A stretch of DNA of 64,000 nucleotides. Origin: Sphingomonas sp. ERG5 (lineage in GTDB: Bacteria > Pseudomonadota > Alphaproteobacteria > Sphingomonadales > Sphingomonadaceae). The stretch is from positions 62,001-126,000 of the forward strand of contig NZ_JSXI01000029.1 of NCBI RefSeq assembly GCF_000803065.1, in the 5' to 3' direction. The position numbers were made by a program, and so were the translations under genes. Shown here one piece after another: positions 1 through 8,526 of the stretch. The notes below the pieces were generated by a model that searched no databases, was not told the origin of the DNA, and saw nothing but the letters and a program-made list of their open reading frames with translations. The first letter of the stretch is position 1, and every line of letters starts with the position of its first letter.

Positions 1-384
1 GCGGCCAAGCCGATCATGGTGATCGTACCCGATGGCGGCAAGCTGGTCGCCGATGTGAAGATCCTCAATCGCGATGTCGGATTTGTCCGGGTCGGTCAGG
101 CGGTTGCGGTCAAGCTCGATGCCTTTCCCTTTACCCGGCACGGCACCTTGCCCGGGACGATTCAGAGCCTGGGTTCCGATGCCATCGAGGACGAAAAGCT
201 CGGGCTGGTCTATCCGGCCCGGATCATCCTCGATCGGACCAGCGGTCTCAAACCCAATAGTCAGGTCAAGGCCAGCGTTGGGATGCAAGTGACCGCCGAC
301 ATCCGCACGGGCCAGCGCAGCATCCTTTCCTACCTGCTGAGCCCGATCGATGAAGCGACGCTGGAGGCGGGACGGGAGCGGTGA
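1..384 (+). CDS. HlyD-family periplasmic adaptor (membrane fusion protein), C-terminal part
   Basis: The reading frame is open from the first base and ends with TGA at 382-384, so only the last 127 codons of the protein are in the window. The visible part is the beta-barrel and membrane-proximal end of a type I secretion adaptor: phrases such as VIVPDGGKLVADVKILNRDV, VKLDAFPFTRHGTLPG and the near-terminal GMQVTADIRTGQRSILSYLL match the usual HlyD C-terminus, which ends 'LLSPI'. Such proteins bridge an inner-membrane ABC exporter and an outer-membrane TolC channel. The partner exporter would lie to the left, outside the window. Family assignment is firm; the transported substrate cannot be told. 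Confidence 0.88.
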   Translation, partial: AAKPIMVIVPDGGKLVADVKILNRDVGFVRVGQAVAVKLDAFPFTRHGTLPGTIQSLGSDAIEDEKLGLVYPARIILDRTSGLKPNSQVKASVGMQVTADIRTGQRSILSYLLSPIDEATLEAGRER

Positions 385-550
385 GGCGGGGCGGCAATCC
401 CTCACCGATATATGATCGAAGCGCTGTCCACGGTATTGCGGTCTCTTCAGCAGGTCCGGGCCACGCAAATCGACCCTGTTCCAGCGGTGGTGAGCGCGGT
501 TAGCCCGACCGATAAAATATACGGAAGCGCCGGATGGCGCGATGCTGGAA

Positions 551-1321
551 TCAGGCGAGCTTCTTCAGCAGCATATCATTGCCATTGCGGCGGCTGATAT
601 AGCCGATGATCCGACCGGAATGGTCGCGCTGGAAGAGGCGCCGGCCAGTGGGAACGCCCGGAGTGAACAGCACGTCGCGAATCTCGACCGCCAGCGGTGT
701 TGCCGGGCCGCCATTGCTGCTGGAGACCAAGCCTTCGCCCTTGCGGGAAATCGTTACCGAGTAGGTGGGGTCGAGTTGATAAATGCCGGCATAGGCTTCG
801 AGCTCGGCGGTCGGCACACTGATCGCCGGCGGATCAATCGGTACGACCATGGTATGGCTGGCGATCATCTTCCAACCGCCCGGCCGTTTTGCCCATGTCT
901 CCGTGGACTGAAATTTATAGTCGAGCCTGTGGCCGTGAAAATCCTGGGTCAGTTCGTCGATGAAGGTGGCGGTGGCGACATTTCCCTGGCGGCTCAGGGC
1001 CCAATGGGTGACCTCGATCCGGCCCGGGATCGGCGACGGAGCCGCACTCGCGACAATTTCCTTCCTGGTGACGATTTCACCGGTTTCATTGGTGAACACC
1101 ACGTCGGGTGCGAGATAGCGAGCCAGTGTCGCGGCATCCCCTTTTTGACCGGCTTCCGAGAAATCCTGGGTTTGCCGCTTCAACAGAGCGGAGAGCGCCG
1201 AATCCGCAATCCTTTGCGCTGGCGTTGCCGCTATCGCGTTGATGGAGATTGCCGCGATCGTCGCCCCGAGCGCTACCACGATGAGTCGGCGTTGCCCGGT
1301 CGGGGAGATGAAGGCGAGCAT
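551..1321 (-). CDS. Exported SnoaL/DUF4440-like (NTF2-fold) protein
   Basis: 256 aa. A hydrophobic segment at about residues 12-32 followed by Ala-rich sequence looks like a signal peptide or membrane anchor. Residues ~40-160 resemble an NTF2-fold SnoaL/DUF4440 domain (the ALLKRQTQDFSEAGQKGDAA, YLAPDVVFTNETGEIVTRKE and GWKMIASHTMVV segments are typical). A further ~80-residue C-terminal part resembles the small beta domain found after beta-lactamase-like or DUF4440 proteins. The start is supported by an AGAGGAG ribosome-binding site six bases before ATG. Members bind small molecules or act as isomerases/hydrolases, and no specific substrate can be inferred. Its minus-strand neighbour carries a second NTF2-type domain. 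Confidence 0.75.
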   Translation of the reverse strand: MLAFISPTGQRRLIVVALGATIAAISINAIAATPAQRIADSALSALLKRQTQDFSEAGQKGDAATLARYLAPDVVFTNETGEIVTRKEIVASAAPSPIPGRIEVTHWALSRQGNVATATFIDELTQDFHGHRLDYKFQSTETWAKRPGGWKMIASHTMVVPIDPPAISVPTAELEAYAGIYQLDPTYSVTISRKGEGLVSSSNGGPATPLAVEIRDVLFTPGVPTGRRLFQRDHSGRIIGYISRRNGNDMLLKKLA

Positions 1322-1503
1322 AGGACTCCTCTCTGTTCGGGCGGGCCGGTCGGGCTCGGATCGAAAGGATGAAATAGTCCCGAAACCTCGGTCCGTCGAT
1401 GGCGCGGCCGATCCGTTCAGAGCTTATAGCGGACGTTCATGGATGCGGTGCGTCCGCATGGCCATTTCCGCTGCAATGCTCATGGCGCGCGAGGCGACAT
1501 CGG

Positions 1504-1908
1504 TCATTTCCGGCCGCTCCCGGCCATGTCCGCATGACGGTGGATCAGTTTCCAGTCGCCATCCTCATGGCGAAAGACTTCCGTCACCCGGATGCGCATA
1601 GCGACCGGCTCATCCTTGCCGGCAAGGTGAACGCTGGCATCCTGGAATCCCGTCCAGAAGGCGATGTCGCCGGTGGCTTTTTGCAGGACATCCAGTCGCG
1701 AGGTGCTGCCTGGCGCAAAACGCTTCGCATCTTCCTCGTAACGGTTTGCCACCGTCTTCGCGCCGGTGACGCTGTCGCCGCCCGGGCTGTGGAAACTGGC
1801 CTCGTCATTAGGCGTCAGCAGGGCTTGCAACGGCGCTGCGTCGCCATTGACGTACGCGCTGGCGGCCTCTGCGCGGCGACCGAAGAAAGACTCGAAATCT
1901 GCGCTCAT
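1504..1908 (-). CDS. SnoaL-like/DUF4440 NTF2-fold protein
   Basis: 134 aa, no signal peptide, so probably cytoplasmic. The whole chain is a single NTF2-like domain (FESFFGRRAEAASAYVNGD at the start, the GEPVAMRIRVTEVF-type strand, and a terminal DGDWKLIHRHADM strand typical of ketosteroid-isomerase-like DUF4440 proteins). Three consecutive ATG codons occur at 1914, 1911 and 1908; GGAGA abuts the first, so the third has the best spacing and is chosen here. It lies upstream of the exported SnoaL-like gene on the same strand, separated by about 180 bp in which I see no gene. Function is unknown. Confidence 0.7.
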   Translation of the reverse strand: MSADFESFFGRRAEAASAYVNGDAAPLQALLTPNDEASFHSPGGDSVTGAKTVANRYEEDAKRFAPGSTSRLDVLQKATGDIAFWTGFQDASVHLAGKDEPVAMRIRVTEVFRHEDGDWKLIHRHADMAGSGRK

Positions 1909-2135
1909 CATCATTCTCCATCGTCGAAAGCCTGTCGTGGCGGGTGAACGATCAAGCTGATGAGGGGTTTCGGGTGCCGCGCGGACAATGCGGCGACGAT
2001 GATCGGCGGGTGGCGGAAGGCGGTGTCCAGCGCATCATAGTTTCTGCGCATCCGGGCGCCGGAGCGTGCCAGCACAGCAAGCCTGTACGGTCCGGCGGTC
2101 CAGCGATGCCTTCAGGGTCGGACGGAAGGAACATC

Positions 2136-2987
2136 ATGTCATACACTTGCCTGATCAGCGCGGAAGACCTGGCCAACTGGCCGGGCGGTTCGGGTCTGGT
2201 GATCTTCGATTGCAGCTTCAGCCTGGCGGATTCAGGCGCCGGGAAGGAAGATTATCTCGCCGGGCATATTCCGGGCGCCCGGTATCTGCACCTTGAGCTT
2301 GACCTCTCCAGCACGCCGACGGGTCGCAACGGCCGGCACCCGCTGCCCGATCCGCGAGTCCTTGCCGCGACGCTGCGGCGCCATGGCCTCAGCCACAATG
2401 ATCAGGTCGTTGTCTATGACGCGTCCGGCGGCCCGTTCGCGGCGCGCGCCTGGTGGCTGCTGCGCTGGCTTGGTCATCCGGCGGTGGCGGTGCTGGATGG
2501 CGGCCGCCAGGCCTGGGAAGATGCCGGGCTGGTGTTCGAGGGTGGCGGTCCCGCCACAATGGTATCCGGCGATTTTGAAGCAATCCGGCCGGACGAACTG
2601 ATGACGGTCGATGCCGCCAATGTCCTGGCGAGCGTCGGCGCGGCGGATGCGCTCATTCTCGATGCGCGCACCGCTAGCCGGTTCCGCGGCGAAGCCAATC
2701 CGCTCGATCCGATCCCCGGCCGCATCCCCGGGGCGGCCAACCGCTTCTACGGCGACAATCTCGCCGCGGATGGTCGATTCAAGTCGCCCGCGATCCTGGC
2801 CGACGAATTCTCTTCGATCCTGAACGGGACGGCGCCTGCCGGCGTGATCCTGCAATGTGGGTCCGGGGTGACGGCGTGCCATAATGCGCTGGCGATGGAG
2901 GCGGCCGGGCTGCGCGGTGCACGGCTCTACCCTGGATCATGGAGCGAATGGATTGTCGATCCGGAACGCCCCCGGGCGCGCGGCTGA
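2136..2987 (+). CDS. Sulfurtransferase, two rhodanese domains (3-mercaptopyruvate sulfurtransferase-like)
   Basis: 283 aa, the usual size for thiosulfate/3-mercaptopyruvate sulfurtransferases. Rhodanese domain 1 spans about residues 5-125 (AGHIPGARYLHLELDL, VVVYDASGGPFAARAWW) and is inactive, as usual. Domain 2 spans about 150-275 and carries the persulfide-forming Cys241 in CGSGVTACHN; this CGSGVTA loop is the type associated with mercaptopyruvate rather than thiosulfate. The open frame extends upstream to 1944, but the ATG at 2136 with GGAAGGA before it matches the family N-terminus. It ends one base before the next gene starts, so the two are probably co-transcribed. The enzyme would move sulfane sulfur to thiols or cyanide in the cytoplasm. 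Confidence 0.88.
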   Translation: MSYTCLISAEDLANWPGGSGLVIFDCSFSLADSGAGKEDYLAGHIPGARYLHLELDLSSTPTGRNGRHPLPDPRVLAATLRRHGLSHNDQVVVYDASGGPFAARAWWLLRWLGHPAVAVLDGGRQAWEDAGLVFEGGGPATMVSGDFEAIRPDELMTVDAANVLASVGAADALILDARTASRFRGEANPLDPIPGRIPGAANRFYGDNLAADGRFKSPAILADEFSSILNGTAPAGVILQCGSGVTACHNALAMEAAGLRGARLYPGSWSEWIVDPERPRARG

Positions 2988-2988
2988 C

Positions 2989-4287
2989 ATGGTTTGGCCG
3001 GTCGGACTCGTCGCCCCACAGGCGGCATTGCTGCTGACCATGCTATGGCTCGCCGCGATGCCGGCGCGTGCCGAGCCATCTCCGGCACCGATCGCGCACT
3101 ATCAATTCTCCGCGCGCTTCGATGCGGCGCGGGGCACGATCACCGCAAAGGCGACCATCACGCTGCCGGCCGCATCCGGGGAAACCGCTTTCGTATTGGG
3201 GGAGCGTTTCACGCTCACGGGAACGTCGAACGATTGCGGCGCGCGCATTGAACTCGCACCGGCCACTGCACCGCTGCCGCATCTGCAGCGCATTGCTCTG
3301 CGGTCGGGCGATGCGCGGCGGGCTTGCCGGGTGACGATCGCCTATCACGGGCCGATCGATGAAGTCGGGGAGGTCTTGCCGTCGCTGTCGGCCGGGCGGA
3401 TCGAACTTGGCATCGACACGATGTGGCTGCCCGTCCGCCAGGATCTGGGCATGGCCTTTACGATCGATGCCGATATCTCCGGGCTGCCGCCCGCCCTGGT
3501 GGTCGTGACGCAAGGTGCGCTGACACGGCGCGGCGAGCGGCTGAATATCCACCGCGCGACGCCGGACAATGATCTGGTGCTGGTCGGCGCGACAGGGCTC
3601 AAGCGGGTTACCGCGCCCGATGTCGAATTCTACACCGCAATCCCGGACGACCCGCTGGTCGCGACATTGCGCCGGAACGCGTTCGGGGCCGCCGCTTTCT
3701 ATCGCAACCTGCTCGGCGCGCCGCAGGTCGGGCCGGTACGAATGATCGTCGTGCCGCGCGGCAGCGGTGCGGGTTATGCGCGGCGCGGGCTGGTGGTGAT
3801 GCCGACTTTTCGCGCGCCCGGCGCGCCGGTGCCGCCGTTCGACGCCGCCAGTCCGGCGCGCTTCGTGGCGCATGAATTCCGCCACGCCTGGGGTGCGACC
3901 CCCGATGTTGCGTTCGCCAATTACTGGATGTCGGAGTCGATCGCGGAATATTTCGGGTTGCGCTATGTCGAGGTGACGCTGGGCATTGCCGAGCGCGATG
4001 CGATGCTGAAACGCAAAGCAGAGGCGGCGCCCAAGGCCGGACCGCTGCTCGGTGACAAGCGGCCGAGCGGCGCTGCGCTCTATCAAAAGGGGCCGTTGCT
4101 GCTCTTCGCGCTTGAGGCGAAGATCGGTCGCCCGGCGCTCGACCGGATCCTGGTCCGCGCCGATCCACCGATCGCCACCGATGCATTCCTCGCCCGGCTG
4201 AGCGAAATCGCCGGGCCGGCAGTCGCGGCGGATTTTCGTGCCCGCCTTGCCGATGCGTCGTGGCAGCCGGAGAGATTGGCGAACTGA
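2989..4287 (+). CDS. Exported M1-like metallopeptidase (gluzincin), copy 1
   Basis: 432 aa with an N-terminal hydrophobic signal segment (ALLLTMLWLAAMPARAEP, cleavage near residue 28). An all-beta N-terminal region precedes a gluzincin core with zinc motif HEFRH (residues 295-299). The third ligand is probably Glu316 in WMSES, so the spacing is HExxH-X16-E rather than the classical X18. No aminopeptidase GAMEN exopeptidase motif is evident. The C-terminal helical part contains ALYQKGPLLLFALE, a segment typical of M1-like proteins. It starts one base after the sulfurtransferase stop. A clear paralogue lies at 20037-21263 and shares the WLP, YQKGPLLL and HEF-HAW segments. Substrates are probably peptides in the periplasm. 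Confidence 0.8.
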   Translation: MVWPVGLVAPQAALLLTMLWLAAMPARAEPSPAPIAHYQFSARFDAARGTITAKATITLPAASGETAFVLGERFTLTGTSNDCGARIELAPATAPLPHLQRIALRSGDARRACRVTIAYHGPIDEVGEVLPSLSAGRIELGIDTMWLPVRQDLGMAFTIDADISGLPPALVVVTQGALTRRGERLNIHRATPDNDLVLVGATGLKRVTAPDVEFYTAIPDDPLVATLRRNAFGAAAFYRNLLGAPQVGPVRMIVVPRGSGAGYARRGLVVMPTFRAPGAPVPPFDAASPARFVAHEFRHAWGATPDVAFANYWMSESIAEYFGLRYVEVTLGIAERDAMLKRKAEAAPKAGPLLGDKRPSGAALYQKGPLLLFALEAKIGRPALDRILVRADPPIATDAFLARLSEIAGPAVAADFRARLADASWQPERLAN

Positions 4288-4351
4288 CTGGCGGAAAACG
4301 CTGCGCCGACCATCATCGCCAGCGGGAAGCCGATTTTTGGGGAGCGGGCGG

Positions 4352-6031
4352 ATGGGTGACAGGAACATGTTCAGGCTGGGGTTGCGCGCCGTGCTCGCTC
4401 TCCTTGCGCTGACGCTCGCGCTACCGGCGGTCGCCCAGGTCAGCTTTTCGGTGCAATTGCCCGGCGATGCCAAGACCGGCCCGGTCACCGGCCGGCTGAT
4501 CGTTGTCGCGGCGACCGCCGATACGGCCGAGCCGCGCATGGTGATCGGGATGAACGGACCGCCTTCGTTCGGGGTCGATGTCGATGCATTCAAGCCGGGC
4601 AGCAGCATCACTGTCGGGCAGGAATCGATCGGTTATCCGATTGACCTGAAGCGCTTGCCGCCGGGTGATTACAACATTCAGGCGGTGCTGATCCGTTACG
4701 TCCTGGCGAAGCGGTCCGATGGTCACGCCATCTGGGTGCCGGCGCCGAACCCGGAACGTGCACCGGCATTCATGAGCGGCGGCAATCTCTACAGCAAGCC
4801 GATCAAGGTGAAGATCGCGCCGACATCGCCGGCGCCGATCGCTTTGTCGCTGACCGAGACGATCCCACCCCCGGCACCGCTTGTCGACACGCCCTGGCTC
4901 AAGCATGTCCGGATCAAGAGCAAGATCCTGTCCGATTTCTGGGGAATTCCCATGACGATCGGCGCGACGGTGCTGCTGCCCAAGGGGTTCGATGACCATC
5001 CCAATGCGCGCTATCCCACGGTTTACGCGCTCAGCCATGGCGATGTGCCGTTCGGCTTCGACACCGACCCCGCCACCGACACGCCGCGCGCGCGTGCCCA
5101 GGCGGCCGATGGCGGGCTCAAGACCGGCTATCAATTCTCGCAGGAATGGCAGGGCGATCTACCGCGCTTTGTCGCGATCACCCTCGAACAGTTCAGCCCG
5201 TATTTCTTCGAATCCTATGTCCTCAATTCGGCCAATAACGGGCCGTGGGGCGATGCCATCACCAAGGAATTGATGCCGCATCTTGAAAAGAAGTACCGGC
5301 TGATCGACCAGCCTTATGGCCGCATCACCGAAGGCGCGTCGACCGGCGGCTGGGAATCGCTCGCGCTGCTGCTCCATTATCCCGACCTGTTCGGTGGCGC
5401 TTGGACCTTCAATCCCGATCCGATCGACTTTTCGCGCTACCAGCTGACCGACGTCTACAAGGACGCGAACATGTTCGAGTTCCGGTTCAACGACTGGCAA
5501 GTGGCCGACCGGCCATTCCGCCGCACGCGCGAGGGGCAGCCGGGATTGTCGGTTCGCGATCTGTCGAAGCTGGAGGCGATGCTGGGATCGAAGGGGCGCG
5601 GCTATTACCAGCTTGCGATCTGGCAATCGACCTATGGCCCGGTCGGCAAGGATGGCTATCCGGTGCCGCTGTTCGATCCGCTGACCGGCGTGATCGATCA
5701 TGAGGTCGCGGAATATTCGCGCAGGAACGGCTATGACCTGACCGATTATGCGCGCACCAACTGGAAGACGCTGGGGCCGAAACTGGCCGGCAGGATGAAC
5801 TTCTTCGCCGGCGAACAGGATGATTTCTTCCTCAACCTGGGCGTCTATAAATTCCAGGAAATGGTCACCGAGGTCGCCGGGCAGAATTATCCGATCCGCT
5901 TCGAATATGGCCGGCCGAAAAAGGGTCACAACTGGCATCATACCGACTGGGCCGGCGTCATCCGCGAAATGGCCGCGCATGTGCGCAAGACCGCCCCGGC
6001 GGGCGCGCCGCTGACCGACTGGAACTATTGA
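4352..6031 (+). CDS. Exported alpha/beta-hydrolase-fold esterase-like protein
   Basis: 559 aa from the ATG at 4352, which is preceded by GGGGAGCGGG; an in-frame ATG at 4367 is an alternative. A signal peptide (VLALLALTLALPAVAQ) is followed by a beta-rich N-terminal domain of roughly 170 residues and then a putative-esterase alpha/beta hydrolase domain. The nucleophile is likely Ser330 in GASTGGWES. The segment KKYRLIDQPYGR just before it is characteristic of the esterase-D/IroE-like group. A late histidine is available in RPKKGHNWHHTDW. The protein would hydrolyse an ester or amide in the periplasm. It sits between an M1-like protease and an unknown secreted protein, consistent with a degradative locus. 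Confidence 0.75.
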   Translation: MGDRNMFRLGLRAVLALLALTLALPAVAQVSFSVQLPGDAKTGPVTGRLIVVAATADTAEPRMVIGMNGPPSFGVDVDAFKPGSSITVGQESIGYPIDLKRLPPGDYNIQAVLIRYVLAKRSDGHAIWVPAPNPERAPAFMSGGNLYSKPIKVKIAPTSPAPIALSLTETIPPPAPLVDTPWLKHVRIKSKILSDFWGIPMTIGATVLLPKGFDDHPNARYPTVYALSHGDVPFGFDTDPATDTPRARAQAADGGLKTGYQFSQEWQGDLPRFVAITLEQFSPYFFESYVLNSANNGPWGDAITKELMPHLEKKYRLIDQPYGRITEGASTGGWESLALLLHYPDLFGGAWTFNPDPIDFSRYQLTDVYKDANMFEFRFNDWQVADRPFRRTREGQPGLSVRDLSKLEAMLGSKGRGYYQLAIWQSTYGPVGKDGYPVPLFDPLTGVIDHEVAEYSRRNGYDLTDYARTNWKTLGPKLAGRMNFFAGEQDDFFLNLGVYKFQEMVTEVAGQNYPIRFEYGRPKKGHNWHHTDWAGVIREMAAHVRKTAPAGAPLTDWNY

Positions 6032-6043
6032 GGGGGACGGGCG

Positions 6044-6769
6044 ATGTTCAGGCCAGGCTGGAAATTGCCGCTCGCGCTCGGCGTGGCGGTCGGGGTCGGC
6101 GCGTTGCTGCCGGGGGGATGGGCGATCGCAACCTCAGGGCCGCCCGATGCGAGCTTCGGCACGATCAACGCGGCGCGCATCAACATCGTCGAGCCGAACG
6201 GCAAATACCGGCTGGTGATCGCCAACACGCCGCGCTTCCCCGGGCTGTTCATGGGCGGCAAGGAATATAAGCATCACAATCGCAAGCAGGGCGGGATGCT
6301 GTTCTTCAACGATGAAGGCGACGAAGTCGGCGGCATGGGTTTTGGCAGCCGCAGCGCCGACGGCCATCAATCGGCCAGCGCGAGCATATTGTTCGATCAG
6401 TACAAGCAGGATCAGACCGTAGGCATGGTCTATTCCGAAACCGACAAGAATCGCACCGCCGGCTTGCGTGTCTGGGATCGCCCCGATGCGTCGATCCAGC
6501 CGCTGATGGAAATGAGCGATCGCGCCGCGCGCGCGGCAAGCGATGCGGAGAAGGACAGGATTCGTGCCGAGATGCTTGCGCACGCCAAGGCCAATGGCGG
6601 CGTCGGTGAGGAACGTTTCTTCGCCGGCAAGCAGCTTGACGACGCGATCGTCCGGCTGGCCGACAAGCAGGGCCGGCCCCGGCTGGTGATGAAAGTCGGT
6701 GCCGACGGGCAGCCGATGATCGAGTTTCTGGGAGAGGATGGCAAGGTGGTGAAGCGCATTACCCAGTAG
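6044..6769 (+). CDS. Exported protein of unknown family (paralogue of the 31138-31869 product)
   Basis: 241 aa with an N-terminal hydrophobic segment (LALGVAVGVGALLPGGWAIA). I do not recognise a named domain. The mature part begins FGTINAARINIVEPNGKYRL and contains repeated short beta-like phrases (FFNDEGDEVGGMGFGSR, LADKQGRPRLVMKVGADGQP, FLGEDGKVV), suggesting a beta-rich repeat fold. A second copy, about 243 aa with the same phrase order (IDVKRINVREDDGTLRM, FYNSEGTENGGLTFGG, LSDALGRPRMMLKV), sits in the amidohydrolase operon at 31 kb. Both copies accompany secreted hydrolases, so a binding or accessory role outside the inner membrane is plausible. Its start follows the esterase stop by 12 bases. 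Confidence 0.7.
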   Translation: MFRPGWKLPLALGVAVGVGALLPGGWAIATSGPPDASFGTINAARINIVEPNGKYRLVIANTPRFPGLFMGGKEYKHHNRKQGGMLFFNDEGDEVGGMGFGSRSADGHQSASASILFDQYKQDQTVGMVYSETDKNRTAGLRVWDRPDASIQPLMEMSDRAARAASDAEKDRIRAEMLAHAKANGGVGEERFFAGKQLDDAIVRLADKQGRPRLVMKVGADGQPMIEFLGEDGKVVKRITQ

Positions 6770-6937
6770 TGTGAGACCCTCCGGACCGCACCGATTGCCG
6801 CGCTACCCATGCGATCGAGGACGCGAGTTCTCGATGAATTTTCCGTGTCTTTATAATATCTTGACATCAATTTTCTTTTGTGACGCGGTCGTGACATTTC
6901 GCTTGACGTAGCGTCAGATTACTGTTGCGATTGCGTC
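6770..6937 (+). promoter_or_regulatory. AT-rich leader upstream of the ECF sigma gene
   Basis: About 100 bases before the sigma gene are markedly AT-rich, with TATAAT at 6852-6857 and TTGACA at 6861-6866. An inverted repeat of TGACG and CGTCA around TAG lies at 6904-6916. These are candidate promoter or operator elements for the receptor operon, read by eye only; the -35 and -10 elements are not in a clean pair. Confidence 0.35.
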
Positions 6938-7507
6938 ATGGAACATCAGGCCCGGCTTCTCTGGTTTGCGCGCGAAGTGCTGCCGCACGAGGCCGATGTG
7001 CGTCGCTGGCTGTTCGGGCGGATTCGCGGGCTGAGTTCGTGCGAACTCGATGAAGTGGTGCAGGAGGCCTATGCGCGGATCTGGGCTGCCGATATCGAGC
7101 GGATTGGCAATGGACGCGCCTATCTGTTCGTGACGGCGCGCCACATTGTCGGCGAACATGTCCGGCGCTCGCGGATCGTTTCGATCGAGCTGGTGGCGGA
7201 TTTGGAGTCGCTGAACATCGTCGATGATGAGATCGGCGCGCATCGCCGGCTAAGTGGCGAACAGGAAGTCGAGCGGGTCATGGCCGCAATCGCGACCCTG
7301 CCGCCCAAATGCCGGCAAGCGTTCCAGCTCAAGAAATTCGAGGAATTGTCGCAACGCGAGATTGCCGAGCGCATGGGGATCGCGGAGAGCACGGTGGAGA
7401 AGCATCTTGCAAAAGCGCTGCGGCTCGTGATGCAGGTAATGAAAGCGCCGGCGGCCGGCGTGGAGGATGATGACGGTGGTAAGCGGAGACTCTGGGGCCT
7501 CGGATGA
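6938..7507 (+). CDS. ECF-family RNA polymerase sigma factor (FecI-like)
   Basis: 189 aa. Region 2 covers about residues 15-80 (LSSCELDEVVQEAYARIW, a form of the core-binding region 2.2 motif) and region 4 about 110-170 (LPPKCRQAFQLKKFEELSQR, then AERMGIAESTVEKHLAKALR as the helix-turn-helix). Spacing and sequence place it with FecI-type sigma factors that work with a FecR anti-sigma and a TonB receptor carrying an STN domain. Exactly those two genes follow. There is no convincing Shine-Dalgarno before the ATG. The 3' end overlaps the FecR gene by about 40 bases, implying coupled translation. It would activate the receptor-peptidase operon when ligand is sensed. Confidence 0.92.
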   Translation: MEHQARLLWFAREVLPHEADVRRWLFGRIRGLSSCELDEVVQEAYARIWAADIERIGNGRAYLFVTARHIVGEHVRRSRIVSIELVADLESLNIVDDEIGAHRRLSGEQEVERVMAAIATLPPKCRQAFQLKKFEELSQREIAERMGIAESTVEKHLAKALRLVMQVMKAPAAGVEDDDGGKRRLWGLG

Positions 7508-8456
7508 CGTCGAGTCCCGCGCCGCGACCTGGGTCGTCCGCTCTGCCGAAGGCCCGCTTTCCGACGTAGAGCAGCAGCAACTCGACAACTGGCTTTCCGA
7601 AAATAGCAGGCACCTCGGCGCTTATGTCCGCGCCCAGGCGGTATGGATCGATGTCGATCGCCTGGCCGCGCTCGATGGCGGACGCGATATCGAGCCGGTG
7701 CCGCAAGCGCGGCATTGGCCGTGGCGGCGGATGGCGCTTGCCGCATCGGTGCTGATCGCGGTTTCGGGTGGCCTGATCGCGCAGGACCGGCTTGGCGGAA
7801 GGATCGCCACTGCGCGGGGCGAAGTGCGCGAGGTGGCGCTTGATGACGGCTCGAAACTGTTCCTCAATGGCGACACCGTGGTTCAGGTGCGGTTTGCGGG
7901 CAAGGAGCGCCGGATCCTGCTTCGGCGCGGCGAAGCGTCGTTCCAGGTCGCGCATGATCGCGCGCGGCCCTTCATCGTTCAGGCTGATGCCGTGTCGGTG
8001 CGCGCGGTCGGCACCGATTTCGCGGTCGGCATTGCCGATGCCGGCGACGTCTCGGTCACCGTTGCCCAGGGCGTCGTCGCTGTGACCGAGAAGGAAACCG
8101 GGCAGCCGCGCCAGCATATGCTGCGCCATGACGAACAATTCGTCGCCGCGGCGACGGGCACGCGCCGTGTCGGTCTTGACGCGCGCGAGGTCAATCGCCG
8201 GCTGGCCTGGCGCAAGGGCCAGTTGGTGTTTCGCGGCCAGATGCTCGCCACCGCCGCCGCCGAGGTCAATCGCTATGCCGCCAAGCCGGTGGTGATCAAT
8301 GACCCTTCGCTCGGGCGTGCCGAGTTCATGGGCGTGTTCAATGTCGGGGACGCGCGCGCCTTTGCCCGCGGCGCCGCCGCGGCCTTCAATGGCGAGGTGG
8401 TCGAGACCGACAAGGCGTTCATTCTGTCGCGGGAACAAAATTCGCCGTCACATTAA
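7467..8456 (+). CDS. FecR-family anti-sigma/sigma regulator
   Basis: 329 aa. Order of parts: cytoplasmic N-terminal DUF4880-like helical domain (residues ~15-75, AATWVVRSAEGPLSDVEQQQ), one transmembrane segment (~90-107, MALAASVLIAVSGGLIAQ), periplasmic FecR domain (~115-210; RILLRRGEASFQVAHD and VRAVGTDFAVG are hallmarks), and a C-terminal STN-like segment with NRYAAKPVVINDP. The start is uncertain: GGAGG at 7462-7466 abuts ATG 7467 and is better spaced for GTG at 7476. The protein holds the preceding sigma factor inactive until the downstream receptor's signalling domain touches its periplasmic part. Confidence 0.9.
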   Translation: MMTVVSGDSGASDDVESRAATWVVRSAEGPLSDVEQQQLDNWLSENSRHLGAYVRAQAVWIDVDRLAALDGGRDIEPVPQARHWPWRRMALAASVLIAVSGGLIAQDRLGGRIATARGEVREVALDDGSKLFLNGDTVVQVRFAGKERRILLRRGEASFQVAHDRARPFIVQADAVSVRAVGTDFAVGIADAGDVSVTVAQGVVAVTEKETGQPRQHMLRHDEQFVAAATGTRRVGLDAREVNRRLAWRKGQLVFRGQMLATAAAEVNRYAAKPVVINDPSLGRAEFMGVFNVGDARAFARGAAAAFNGEVVETDKAFILSREQNSPSH

Positions 8457-8526
8457 TGGCGGATATCGCGTCGTCGCCGCTCTCTTGCCTTGAGGCCGAT
8501 ACAGGTCATGGGGCGGGAGACATTCA

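Noticed and set aside
1405..1440. Minus-strand phrase GRTASMNVRYKL before a stop, resembling a TonB receptor C-terminus
   Set aside because: The upstream frame does not continue as a barrel and twelve residues are too few to call a receptor remnant.
1944..2135. N-terminal extension of the sulfurtransferase frame
   Set aside because: The added 64 residues lack rhodanese similarity, while the ATG at 2136 has a good ribosome-binding site and gives the family length.
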